Origin: an uncultured Acidobacteriota bacterium
Lineage (GTDB): Bacteria; Acidobacteriota; UBA6911; RPQK01; JAJDTT01
Direction: 5' to 3'
Assembly: GCA_951812665.1 (NCBI GenBank)
Contig: CATOST010000023.1
Span: 62,001-126,000, forward strand
Length of the DNA: 64,000 nt
This document shows, one piece after another, positions 44,136 to 51,903 of the stretch (its first letter is position 1; each line of letters begins with the position of its first letter). Under the pieces are notes generated by a model. That model was given only the letters and a program-made list of their open reading frames with translations, ran no database searches and was not told where the DNA came from. The position numbers were made by a program, and so were the translations under genes.

Positions 44136-46205
44136 ATGTCATTGAGGGCGTTTCTTCAAAATCTTTCCCGCGGTCACGTGGCCACCATCGCCGGAGTGGG
44201 CTGGCGGTCGGGAACCGAGGCCGCCACCACCGATGCGGGCTGGCCCATGGGAGTCGTGCGCGACCCGCGAGGGGATCTCCTGGTCGTGGATTACCACGGC
44301 CAGCGTATCTGGAGGATCGACCGCGAGGGCATTCTGCACACCTTCGCCGGCGACGGAGTCCAGGGGTTCGCGGGGGACGGGGGACCCGCCAGGGATGCCC
44401 GCTTCGATTCTCCCCACGACCTCTGGAGGGATCGGGAGGGGAATCTCTACCTGAGCGATCTGGGCAACCACCGGATCCGCCGCATCGATGCCGCCACCGG
44501 CGTCATCACCACCGTGGCCGGGTGCGGCATCCGGGGCCGGGAAGGGGATGGAGGCCCGGCGACGGAAGCGCAGTTGGACATCTCCTCCGGCGTGGCCAAG
44601 GACTCGCGGGGGAATCTCTACATCGCGGACGAACCCTCGTCCACGGTCCGGAAGGTGGACACTCAGGGCATCATCCGCCGCTACGCCGGCATCGGCGTGG
44701 GGGGCTTCAACGGAGACGGGATCCCGGCGCTCGAAGCCGCGCTCTATCACTGCGAGCATCTGGCGGTCGATTCGCGGGACAACCTCTACATCTGCGACAA
44801 CAGCAACGACCGGGTCCGCAAGGTCGACCGCCGGGGCATTCTGACCACGGTGCTGGGCAATCCCTATCCCGTGGGCGTGGACTGCGGCTCCCTCCGATCC
44901 TCCATCGGTGATGGAGGCCCGGCCGTCGACGCCTGCATCATCATGCCCGACGCCATCTTTATCGACGCCCGGGACAATCTGTACGTGGCCGAGAAGTACG
45001 GGTTCCGGGTGCGCCGCGTGGACGCGTCCACGGGCATCGTCCGGACGGTGGTGGGCACCGGGATTCCCGGGTTCGGCGAGGACGGAGACATCGGTCCTCG
45101 GAGCCAGATCAATTCCTGCGAGTGCGGTCTCTGGGCCGACCCCGACGGCACCACGTTCTGGAGCGATTGCAGCGGGCGCCTCAGAAAGGCGGACGGACGG
45201 ACCGGCATCGTCTCCACGGTGTTGGGAGGCGTGTCGGTGAGAGACGGCGGCCTGGCGACGAACGCCTTCATCACAGGTCCCAACGGCATCACGGCGGGAG
45301 CAGACGGCACCCTCTATTTCGCCGACCTCTGGGGACAGCGGATCCGCGCCGTTGACCTGGAGACCTGGCAGATCCGGACCGTCGCCGGGAATGGCGTCCG
45401 CTTCTACAGCGGGGACGGAGGAGCGGCCGTCGACGCCTATCTGGGCAACCCCCACGACGTGGCTCAGGGACCGGACGGAGAGATCTACATCGCCGACACC
45501 CGCTACAACCGAATCCGGAGGGTCGATCCTTCGGGCTCGATTGCGACCCATGTGGGGACCGGCATGAGCTACGACTCCGGAGATGGAGGACCCTCCGTCT
45601 CCGCCGCGGTGACGTCTCCCCTCTCGGTGGCCGCCTCGCCTCGAGGCGAGGTTTTCCTGGGAGACTCGGTGGGGCGAATTCGCCGGGTCGATCCCACCAC
45701 CGGGGTCATCACCACCGTGGCCGGCACCGGGAGGCCGGGATTCGGCGGGGACGGGGGACCGGCTCGAGAGGCTTCCATTTCAGGACCGTCGGCCCTGACC
45801 CTGGACCGCCAAGGCAACCTCTATTTTGCCGACACCGGAAACCATGCCGTCCGTTGTGTCGACGTCAAAGGGCGGATGCGAACCGTGGTCGGCACCGGAC
45901 GCCCGGGGCGCGCTCGCGAAGGTGCCCGGGCGGACCAGGCGCCCCTCGACTCTCCTAGCGGGGTGGCCGTGGACGAGCACGGCAATCTCTACGTTGCGGA
46001 CACGGGCAACCACCGGGTGCTGGTGGCGACTCGGGAGCGGGGCGTGCAAGTGCTGGCCGGAACCGGTGAAGGCGGGGAATCGGGAGACGGGGGACTTGCT
46101 ACCCGCTGCCGTCTCAACCATCCTACGGGCTTGGCGCTCCTGGAGGGATGCCTGCTGGTGAGCGATCACTACAACAACCGCATTCGCGCCATCAAGCTGC
46201 CGTGA
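44136..46205 (+). CDS. NHL-repeat beta-propeller protein
   Basis: 689 residues made of about eleven NHL repeats, each ending with phrases such as VAGTGRPGFGGDGGPA or RNRHRVLVA-like strands (for example NLYFADTGNHAVRCVD and NLYVADTGNHRVLVA). No signal peptide is evident at the N-terminus (MSLRAFLQNLSRGHVATIAG), which is unusual for this family. The repeats are highly regular, so it may form one or two six-bladed propellers. The ATG at 44136 lacks a ribosome site. It is separated from the TPR gene by 113 bases with no gene in them. Confidence 0.82.
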   Translation: MSLRAFLQNLSRGHVATIAGVGWRSGTEAATTDAGWPMGVVRDPRGDLLVVDYHGQRIWRIDREGILHTFAGDGVQGFAGDGGPARDARFDSPHDLWRDREGNLYLSDLGNHRIRRIDAATGVITTVAGCGIRGREGDGGPATEAQLDISSGVAKDSRGNLYIADEPSSTVRKVDTQGIIRRYAGIGVGGFNGDGIPALEAALYHCEHLAVDSRDNLYICDNSNDRVRKVDRRGILTTVLGNPYPVGVDCGSLRSSIGDGGPAVDACIIMPDAIFIDARDNLYVAEKYGFRVRRVDASTGIVRTVVGTGIPGFGEDGDIGPRSQINSCECGLWADPDGTTFWSDCSGRLRKADGRTGIVSTVLGGVSVRDGGLATNAFITGPNGITAGADGTLYFADLWGQRIRAVDLETWQIRTVAGNGVRFYSGDGGAAVDAYLGNPHDVAQGPDGEIYIADTRYNRIRRVDPSGSIATHVGTGMSYDSGDGGPSVSAAVTSPLSVAASPRGEVFLGDSVGRIRRVDPTTGVITTVAGTGRPGFGGDGGPAREASISGPSALTLDRQGNLYFADTGNHAVRCVDVKGRMRTVVGTGRPGRAREGARADQAPLDSPSGVAVDEHGNLYVADTGNHRVLVATRERGVQVLAGTGEGGESGDGGLATRCRLNHPTGLALLEGCLLVSDHYNNRIRAIKLP

Positions 46206-46254
46206 TCTCGGGAAGCCGGAATTGTGAGCTTCCCGACGCCGAGGGAGGATCGAG

Positions 46255-48042
46255 ATGAAGTTTGCCACCCAACTCCTGCTGCTGTCGCTCGTTGCGTGCT
46301 CCCCCGGGAACGGCGGTCCGGAAGAGACCCCGACTCCACTTCCCGACGTGACCACGGGGTCCGCAAGCGCCCTGGGCACGACGGCGATGACGGTCAATGG
46401 CAGCGTTCATCCCCATGGCCGTTACACCACCACCTACTTTGAATACGGCCTTTCGACCGAGTACGGGTCGCGAACCGAGGATACGCCCTTGCCCCCGCGT
46501 CTCGGCGCCGTCTATCACGAGACCTGGGACCAGGGTCTCGGCGGATGGGCGAGTTGGCTGGAGAGCGAGAGCTTCGACACGGGCGGCGCCGAGGGCGGCT
46601 TCGTCCGGTTCTCGGAGCCGAGCGGTCACGATCGCAACCACGACGACGGGATCGGCACGCTCCATCTGACCAAGTACCTCTGGACCGGATCCTTGGGTGC
46701 AGGAGAGGATACGGACCGCGCCTGGCTGGGCGGGGGCGATCCGGATCTCCGGGGGGCTCGCGTGAGCCTCTGGGCCCGGGGCAACGATTGGCAGCCCAAC
46801 GGCTCCGAAGTCCTGTGGTGGACGCAGAGCCAGAGCAACATCGAGCTCGGGCACCAGCCGGGATGGCGGCGCGCCAATTGGGCCTACACCGGGCATACCC
46901 TCACCGATCAATTGCTGGACGGCCGTTGGAACCTCGTCGACTACCGCTTGCTGAACGATGCCTCGCAATGGACCTATGGGGGGAACAACCCGACGCTCCA
47001 GGGAGAGAGCGCCGCCCGCTACGCCTACTGGTCCATCGATCAGGCCCAGGCCCACGTCAACTGCGACTTCTTTCACCTGGCGGCCACCGTGGACATCGAC
47101 AATCCGCCCACGGGATCGCTGGACTTCGACGACTTTCGGCTCGTCTACCGGAATCATTCCCTGGTCTATCCGTCCAACGGCGGCCGGTTGATCCGGTGGC
47201 CGGAAGGCGCGGCCGAAGCTCCGGCCCAGCTCAACGATGGATGGCGCCACGGACCGGGCCGCGCCTGGCGCAGCGGGAGCCGGCCGGACCGGCCTCAGGA
47301 GTTCGTCTTCGCCCTGGACCGCGAGGTCACGGTGAAGACCATCCAGGTCCATCAGAACCCCGAATGGCCCGGGAAGCAGGTGGAGGTCCTGGCGTCGGCG
47401 GACGACCGCCAGTATGCAATGGTGGCGACCCTGAACCTGCCGGAAAAAGGGGAGCGGGGACCCAACTTCGCCTTCGCTCTGGAGACCGGCCTCGCGGCCC
47501 AGGCCCGTTACCTCAAGTTCCGCCTGCTCTCCGGCTACCGGGAGGAGCACTGGGGACTGGGAGAGATCGAGGTCTTCGGCAGCGGCGCCCGGATGCTCCC
47601 GGATGACGACCTCTACTATGTGAACACCGACCTGGAGGGTCTGACTCCGGGCGCGACGGTTCGCTACCGGCTGGTGGCCTCCGGTGCGGAGGGAACCGTC
47701 CACGGCGAGGACCGGACCTTCACCGTTCCCGACAGCCGCAAGCCCCGCGCCCGAACCGGGAAGGCTCTCCGAGTAGGCGCCCGCCAGGCCAAGGTCCAGG
47801 GTCGCCTCAACGCCATGGGACTCCGTTCCCGTTTTCACTTCGAATATGGGAACAACCCGGGGTACGGTTCCAAGACGCCCGAGCAGTACGCCGGGCAGCA
47901 GATCAGCCCCCGCACGGTCTTCCACGAGTTCCGGGGCCTGAAACCCGAGACCGGTTACCACTATCGCCTGGTGGTGGCCAACGACGAGGGGGTCTCCTAC
48001 GGCGGCGACCGCAGCTTTCACACGGGATCCGGATCCCCATAA
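46255..48042 (+). CDS. lipoprotein with discoidin-like and fibronectin-type segments
   Basis: 595 residues. Signal and lipobox LLLSLVAC, then an Ig-like segment (TGSASALGTTAMTVNGSV), a lectin-like region (about residues 90-290: VYHETWDQGLGGWASW, NHDDGIGTLHL), an F5/8-type-C (discoidin-like) segment (residues 330-445: REVTVKTIQVHQNPEWPGKQ) and a C-terminal fibronectin III-like segment (YRLVASGAEGTVHGEDRTF and VHGxDRTF-like repeat ending SYGGDRSFHT). A carbohydrate- or surface-binding role is likely; no enzyme motif is seen. GGAGG lies 6 bases before the ATG. It follows the NHL gene by 49 bases. Confidence 0.72.
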   Translation: MKFATQLLLLSLVACSPGNGGPEETPTPLPDVTTGSASALGTTAMTVNGSVHPHGRYTTTYFEYGLSTEYGSRTEDTPLPPRLGAVYHETWDQGLGGWASWLESESFDTGGAEGGFVRFSEPSGHDRNHDDGIGTLHLTKYLWTGSLGAGEDTDRAWLGGGDPDLRGARVSLWARGNDWQPNGSEVLWWTQSQSNIELGHQPGWRRANWAYTGHTLTDQLLDGRWNLVDYRLLNDASQWTYGGNNPTLQGESAARYAYWSIDQAQAHVNCDFFHLAATVDIDNPPTGSLDFDDFRLVYRNHSLVYPSNGGRLIRWPEGAAEAPAQLNDGWRHGPGRAWRSGSRPDRPQEFVFALDREVTVKTIQVHQNPEWPGKQVEVLASADDRQYAMVATLNLPEKGERGPNFAFALETGLAAQARYLKFRLLSGYREEHWGLGEIEVFGSGARMLPDDDLYYVNTDLEGLTPGATVRYRLVASGAEGTVHGEDRTFTVPDSRKPRARTGKALRVGARQAKVQGRLNAMGLRSRFHFEYGNNPGYGSKTPEQYAGQQISPRTVFHEFRGLKPETGYHYRLVVANDEGVSYGGDRSFHTGSGSP

Positions 48043-48091
48043 CCCATTTGTAGACCGGATTGATTCCGGGCGGCACGGCACGGCAGCGACC

Positions 48092-49411
48092 ATGAACCTG
48101 CACCGACTGCTCCAACGGCGGCTCGAAAATGAGGGACCGGTCCGAGTGGGCCTCATCGGCGCCGGCAAATTCGGATCCATGTTCCTGTCTCAAGTGCCGT
48201 CGACCCGGGGGCTGGAGGTTCCGGTCATCGCGGACCTGGATCCGGACCGGGCGCGCCAGACCTGTCTGGCCGTGGGCTGGGATCGGGATCGGGTCGCCCG
48301 CACCCGCATCGTCCGCAACGGCCTGGAGTTGGCCGCCGCCGATGACGTCGAAGTGGTGGTGGAAGCCACCGGACAGCCTCTGGCCGGACTCGCCCACGCC
48401 CGAAGCGCCATTGGGGCGGGGAAGCACGTGGTGATGGTCAACGTCGAGGCCGACGTGCTGGCCGGCCTGGTGCTGGCCCGGGAAGCGGCTGCCGCGGGAG
48501 TCGTCTACTCCATGGCCTACGGTGACCAGCCGGCCCTGATCTGCGAAATGGTGGACTGGGCGCGAGCCTGCGGTTTCCGGGTCACCGCGGCTGGAAAGGG
48601 GACTAGATATCTGCCCTCCTTCCACGCCTCGACTCCGGATACGGTCTGGGACCACTACGGCGTCACCGCCGAGGCGGCTCGGGCCGCGCGCATGAATCCC
48701 CGGATGTTCAATTCCTTTCTGGACGGGACCAAGTCGGCCATCGAGATGGTGGCCGTGGCCAATGCCACGGGTCTGACCCCGGCTCCCGGCGGGCTGACCT
48801 TTCCTCCCTGTGGAGTGGAAGAGTTGGCCCAGGTGCTCTGTCCCCGGGAAGCCGGCGGCCGACTGCACCACCGGGGTCAGGTGGAGGTGGTCTCCTCCCT
48901 GCACCGGGACGGCAGTGAGGTGGAACGGGATCTGCGCTGGGGAGTCTACGTGGTGGTCGAGGCGCCCAACGAATATACGGCCGCCTGCTTTCGCCAATAT
49001 GGTCTGAAGCCCAACCAGACGGGCAGCTATGCCGCCCACTACAAGCCCTTTCACCTCATCGGCTTGGAGCTGGGCATATCGGTACTGTCCGCTGTGTTGC
49101 GTGGCGAGCCGACCGGCTGTCCGATCTGTTTCGCGGGGGACGTGGTGGCGGTGGCCAAGCGGGATCTGCGGCGCGGCGAGGTCCTGGACGGGGAGGGTGG
49201 CTACACCGTGTGGGGAAAGCTCATGACCGCTGCCGGCAGCGTGGCGTCGAACGGCCTGCCCATCGGACTCGCCCATGGCGTCCGATTGCTCCGGGAGATT
49301 CCGGCGGGCCGGCCCTTGAGCTGGTCCGACGTGGAGATCGATCCGGACCTGGAGGCGGTTCGACTGCGCCGAGCCATGGAGCAGACCTTGGAGGAGGCGC
49401 CCGCGGTTTGA
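48092..49411 (+). CDS. NAD(P)-dependent oxidoreductase with C-terminal SAF domain
   Basis: 439 residues. Residues 15-130 are a Rossmann domain related to homoserine dehydrogenase/Gfo (RVGLIGAGKFGSMFL, VEATGQPLAGL, GKHVVMVNVEAD). The central part has the fold region PSFHASTPDTVWDHYGV. The C-terminal part (about 345-415, AVAKRDLRRGEVLDGEGGYTVWG) resembles the SAF domain of antifreeze/flagellar-basal-body and sugar-acid dehydratase proteins. Proteins with this layout occur in sugar-acid catabolism. The exact reaction is not known. The gene stands after the lipoprotein gene and before the XRE-like gene. Confidence 0.82.
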   Translation: MNLHRLLQRRLENEGPVRVGLIGAGKFGSMFLSQVPSTRGLEVPVIADLDPDRARQTCLAVGWDRDRVARTRIVRNGLELAAADDVEVVVEATGQPLAGLAHARSAIGAGKHVVMVNVEADVLAGLVLAREAAAAGVVYSMAYGDQPALICEMVDWARACGFRVTAAGKGTRYLPSFHASTPDTVWDHYGVTAEAARAARMNPRMFNSFLDGTKSAIEMVAVANATGLTPAPGGLTFPPCGVEELAQVLCPREAGGRLHHRGQVEVVSSLHRDGSEVERDLRWGVYVVVEAPNEYTAACFRQYGLKPNQTGSYAAHYKPFHLIGLELGISVLSAVLRGEPTGCPICFAGDVVAVAKRDLRRGEVLDGEGGYTVWGKLMTAAGSVASNGLPIGLAHGVRLLREIPAGRPLSWSDVEIDPDLEAVRLRRAMEQTLEEAPAV

Positions 49412-49494
49412 GTACCCTTCCTGAAAGGTAATCCCGCAGGATCTGTTGACGCCACGATCGGAGGGTCGTTTCAGTGCGTTGCGTAAGGAATTGT

Positions 49495-49504
49495 CTATAA
49501 ATAG
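49495..49504. promoter_or_regulatory. palindrome CTATAAATAG, possible operator site 1
   Basis: A CTAT-NN-ATAG inverted repeat followed by AAAA, in a locally AT-rich stretch (49490-49550) upstream of the XRE-like gene. A second copy with the same arms begins 30 bases further on, close to three helical turns. Such paired sites are typical of regulators that control their own gene. Confidence 0.5.
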
Positions 49505-49524
49505 AAAAAACAGAGGGAATTTTA

Positions 49525-49534
49525 CTATTGATAG
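49525..49534. promoter_or_regulatory. palindrome CTATTGATAG, possible operator site 2
   Basis: Same CTAT-NN-ATAG arms as the site at 49495, also followed by AAAA. It lies 28 bases before the ATG at 49563, so binding here could block translation initiation or early elongation of the transcript. Confidence 0.5.
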
Positions 49535-49562
49535 AAAATGGATCTCTCAGTATCATCACGGA

Positions 49563-49931
49563 ATGCAGATATCGGAGATCGCAGACGTCATTCGCCGGGA
49601 ATTGGAACGCCGTGGAACCAACGCGTACCGGGCGGCAGTGGACGCGGGGCTGCCCCAGAACGCCATCCGATCCGTTCTCAGGGGGCGAGAACCCGGAAGC
49701 GAACGCCTGGCCGAAATCTGCCGGGCGCTGGAACTCGAATTCTACGTCGGGCCGCCGAGAGGGCATCACGAGGAGCCGAGCGGTCCCCCGGAGTCGTCAG
49801 CCGAGGACCCGCAGTGGGTGGGCCGGCTGGATGCCGGGTTGCAGGAATTGAAAGCCCAGTTGTCCTCTTCACAAGCGGAGATCGAGGCGCTGCGCCGGCA
49901 GATCGGTCGGTATCTTCGTGGTTCGCAATGA
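49563..49931 (+). CDS. small XRE-like helix-turn-helix protein with C-terminal coiled coil
   Basis: 122 residues. The N-terminal 60 residues (MQISEIADVIRRELERRGTN, then AYRAAVDAGLPQNAIRSVL and SERLAEICRAL) fit an XRE/HTH_3 fold: VDAGLPQNAIRSVL is the helix-turn-helix with RGREPG between helices. The C-terminal helix (LQELKAQLSSSQAEIEALRRQI) has heptad repeats and would dimerise. Two CTAT-NN-ATAG palindromes lie upstream. The longer frame from 49446 crosses those palindromes and is unlikely to be coding. No partner toxin is seen next to it; the DUF488 gene follows on the same strand. Confidence 0.7.
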   Translation: MQISEIADVIRRELERRGTNAYRAAVDAGLPQNAIRSVLRGREPGSERLAEICRALELEFYVGPPRGHHEEPSGPPESSAEDPQWVGRLDAGLQELKAQLSSSQAEIEALRRQIGRYLRGSQ

Positions 49932-50057
49932 AGATGCCGTCGTCATCGAGAGAGCGGGGAAGGACGAAAAGGGAAACTGATTGCTGACGAGCGATCATTC
50001 CGCTTGGAAGCCGGAACCTTCCCGTGGTCCTGACCGGTGTAGTTTCGAAGGAATCCC

Positions 50058-50696
50058 ATGACTCGGACTGGCAGCGCAGTTCTCACCATCGGCCATTCCA
50101 ATCACGCTCTGGACGCGTTCATCGAGCTCCTGCGGCAACACTGGGTCAACGCCCTGGCCGACGTTCGCTCGGCGCCGTACAGCCGCTTCAATCCGCAGTT
50201 CAACCGGGAGCCGTTGGCCGCCTCCCTCAAGGCAGACGGGATCGCGTACGTGTATCTGGGGCGCGAGTTGGGCGGCCGGCCCGGCAACCGAGGCTGCTAC
50301 GACGACGAGGGACGCGTCCTCTATGACCGGGTCGCCGCTACCGAGTCGTTCCGGCGCGGGCTCGGGCGCGTCGTGGATGGCGCCGCCAGGCGCCGCATCA
50401 CCCTGATGTGCGCGGAGAAGGAGCCGCTCCACTGCCACCGGACACTCCTGGTCGCCCATGAGCTGGACAAACGCGGTGTCGGCATTGCACACATTCACGC
50501 CGACGGCCGGTTGGAGTCCCACGGTGAAGCTATGGATCGTCTGATCGAGCTCACCGGTCTGCGGCCGGACGGCGACCTGTTTCGCCGGGTGCAACCTCGG
50601 GCGGAGCTGGTCGCCGAGGCGTTGGCAAGGCAATCCAAGCGTGCCGGCTTTTGGGACAGGCATCTGGCCGCCGCTTCCGGCGAATCGGGACGGTGA
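50058..50696 (+). CDS. DUF488 domain protein
   Basis: 212 residues with the DUF488 signature TIGHSNHALDAFIELL near the start, ADVRSAPYSRFNPQFN, and the Cys/His segment LMCAEKEPLHCHRTLLVAHEL. Members are cytosolic and often adjacent to DNA-repair or oxidative-stress genes; the biochemical role is unknown. GAAGGAAT precedes the ATG. Its 3' 200 bases overlap the end of the convergent methyltransferase frame at 50495-51619. Confidence 0.85.
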   Translation: MTRTGSAVLTIGHSNHALDAFIELLRQHWVNALADVRSAPYSRFNPQFNREPLAASLKADGIAYVYLGRELGGRPGNRGCYDDEGRVLYDRVAATESFRRGLGRVVDGAARRRITLMCAEKEPLHCHRTLLVAHELDKRGVGIAHIHADGRLESHGEAMDRLIELTGLRPDGDLFRRVQPRAELVAEALARQSKRAGFWDRHLAAASGESGR

Positions 50697-51619
50697 ATCC
50701 GTCCGTCCGCGCCCGCGCCGGCTAGGACTGCCCTCCTCAGGTGGAGGCACCAGGTGATGGGGGCCAGAGGAGGAAGATCGGTTCGTCCTTCCAAATACTT
50801 GCGGTGATGATCGGCCGGCGAGTCGTTCCGGACGATTTCCCAGATATCGCCAAGATTCAGCACGGCGCCCACGCGGGCGGGGTCGAAGCGCGAAATCATG
50901 GGCTCGCCCCGTTTCTCCACGAACGCCATCAGCCGGGCGAAGAGATCACGATCTTCCGGCGGCACGCAGTCTGCCGCGATCAGATAGTCGAATACCAGTT
51001 CCGATCCCGGTCTTGCGATCTCCGCCAAACGAGCCAGGTTGTCGAGGATGGAGGCCCGGGTGAGATAGTAGGTGACTCCCATCCAGTTGAAGAACGATCG
51101 TGAGCCGGGAACGAACCCGGCCGCAGTGAGCACTTTTCGGAGATCGCCGCTCTCGAAGTCGAAGGGAACGAGGTTCAATCGAGCGGGAAGCTTCAGGTTC
51201 GCGGCGCCGAGGCGTTCTCTCTTCAGGCGGATCATCGCCCCGCGGTCGACTTCGAATACGGTCAGGTCCAGGTCCGGACGCCGGAACGCAAAGGAATCGA
51301 AGCCGGACCCCAGGATCACGTACTGGGTCACGCCGTTACGGGTCGCTGCTTCGAGAGCTTCTTCGGCGAACCGGGCTCGGGTCAGCTGCTGGATGCTGAT
51401 GGGCACGAACTTCTTCATGACGATCTTCGAGAGCACCCAGTCGAGCCAACGCGACGAGATGATTTTTCGCCACCGGTCTCCCACCAGATGGATGGCGAAG
51501 GGGTCTTCGAATACAGGGGGTTTCCGGTGCCGGAGAAGATGCCGGGCGCGGCTCACCGCCGCCAGTTCGGCGGTGCGGCTGCCGCCGGCGCGGAAATGAT
51601 CGTCGTTCGGTGCGGCCAC
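50495..51619 (-). CDS. class I SAM methyltransferase (LCMT-like, COG3315 type) with an overlong C-terminus
   Basis: 374 residues in frame. SRTAELAAVSRARHLLRH and FEDPFAIHLV, then YVILGSGFDSFAFRRPDLDL (SAM-binding) and VFEVDRGAMIRLKRERL, mark the leucine-carboxyl-methyltransferase-like family. Family members end at about 280-300 residues, after a block like EGRTDLPPLAP. Here the frame runs another 90 residues of low-complexity sequence that is merely antisense to the DUF488 gene. The natural stop may have been lost, or a base may have been gained or lost near 50720-50740. The start is a GTG at 51619 with AAAGGA about 5 bases upstream. Confidence 0.75.
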   Translation of the reverse strand: MAAPNDDHFRAGGSRTAELAAVSRARHLLRHRKPPVFEDPFAIHLVGDRWRKIISSRWLDWVLSKIVMKKFVPISIQQLTRARFAEEALEAATRNGVTQYVILGSGFDSFAFRRPDLDLTVFEVDRGAMIRLKRERLGAANLKLPARLNLVPFDFESGDLRKVLTAAGFVPGSRSFFNWMGVTYYLTRASILDNLARLAEIARPGSELVFDYLIAADCVPPEDRDLFARLMAFVEKRGEPMISRFDPARVGAVLNLGDIWEIVRNDSPADHHRKYLEGRTDLPPLAPITWCLHLRRAVLAGAGADGRIHRPDSPEAAARCLSQKPARLDCLANASATSSARGCTRRNRSPSGRRPVSSIRRSIASPWDSNRPSA

Positions 51620-51903
51620 GGTTTCCTTTCGTCCGGCTCGTGCTTGATCGGTGCGACGCCATTGTAACCTTCATGAGTTGGGCAGGCGCACCATTGGCCC
51701 AGGCGGCATGCGGGAACCTGACCCCCTGAAGCGGAGTCGAAGGGCGGGTTACAAAGAGCCGTCATTGCAGTAAACTTTTCAACCATAGTCCGATGGTTAC
51801 GGGCCCGGGCCCTGCCGGACGCGCCGGTGCCGGGACGCATCCTCAGCCGGGCGTCCGAAACGTTACGCCGGGGACCCTCGGGTTCCGGGAAGGTGGGAGT
51901 GTT

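Noticed and set aside
46192..48180. 662-residue minus-strand frame
   Set aside because: Antisense to the discoidin-like lipoprotein gene with clear signal peptide and domains.
51620..51903. Possible promoter or small gene in the 283-base gap before the DUF1592 gene
   Set aside because: No convincing -10/-35 pair or coding pattern was visible; the 7-base TGTAACC/GGTTACA match is 80 bases apart and likely chance.
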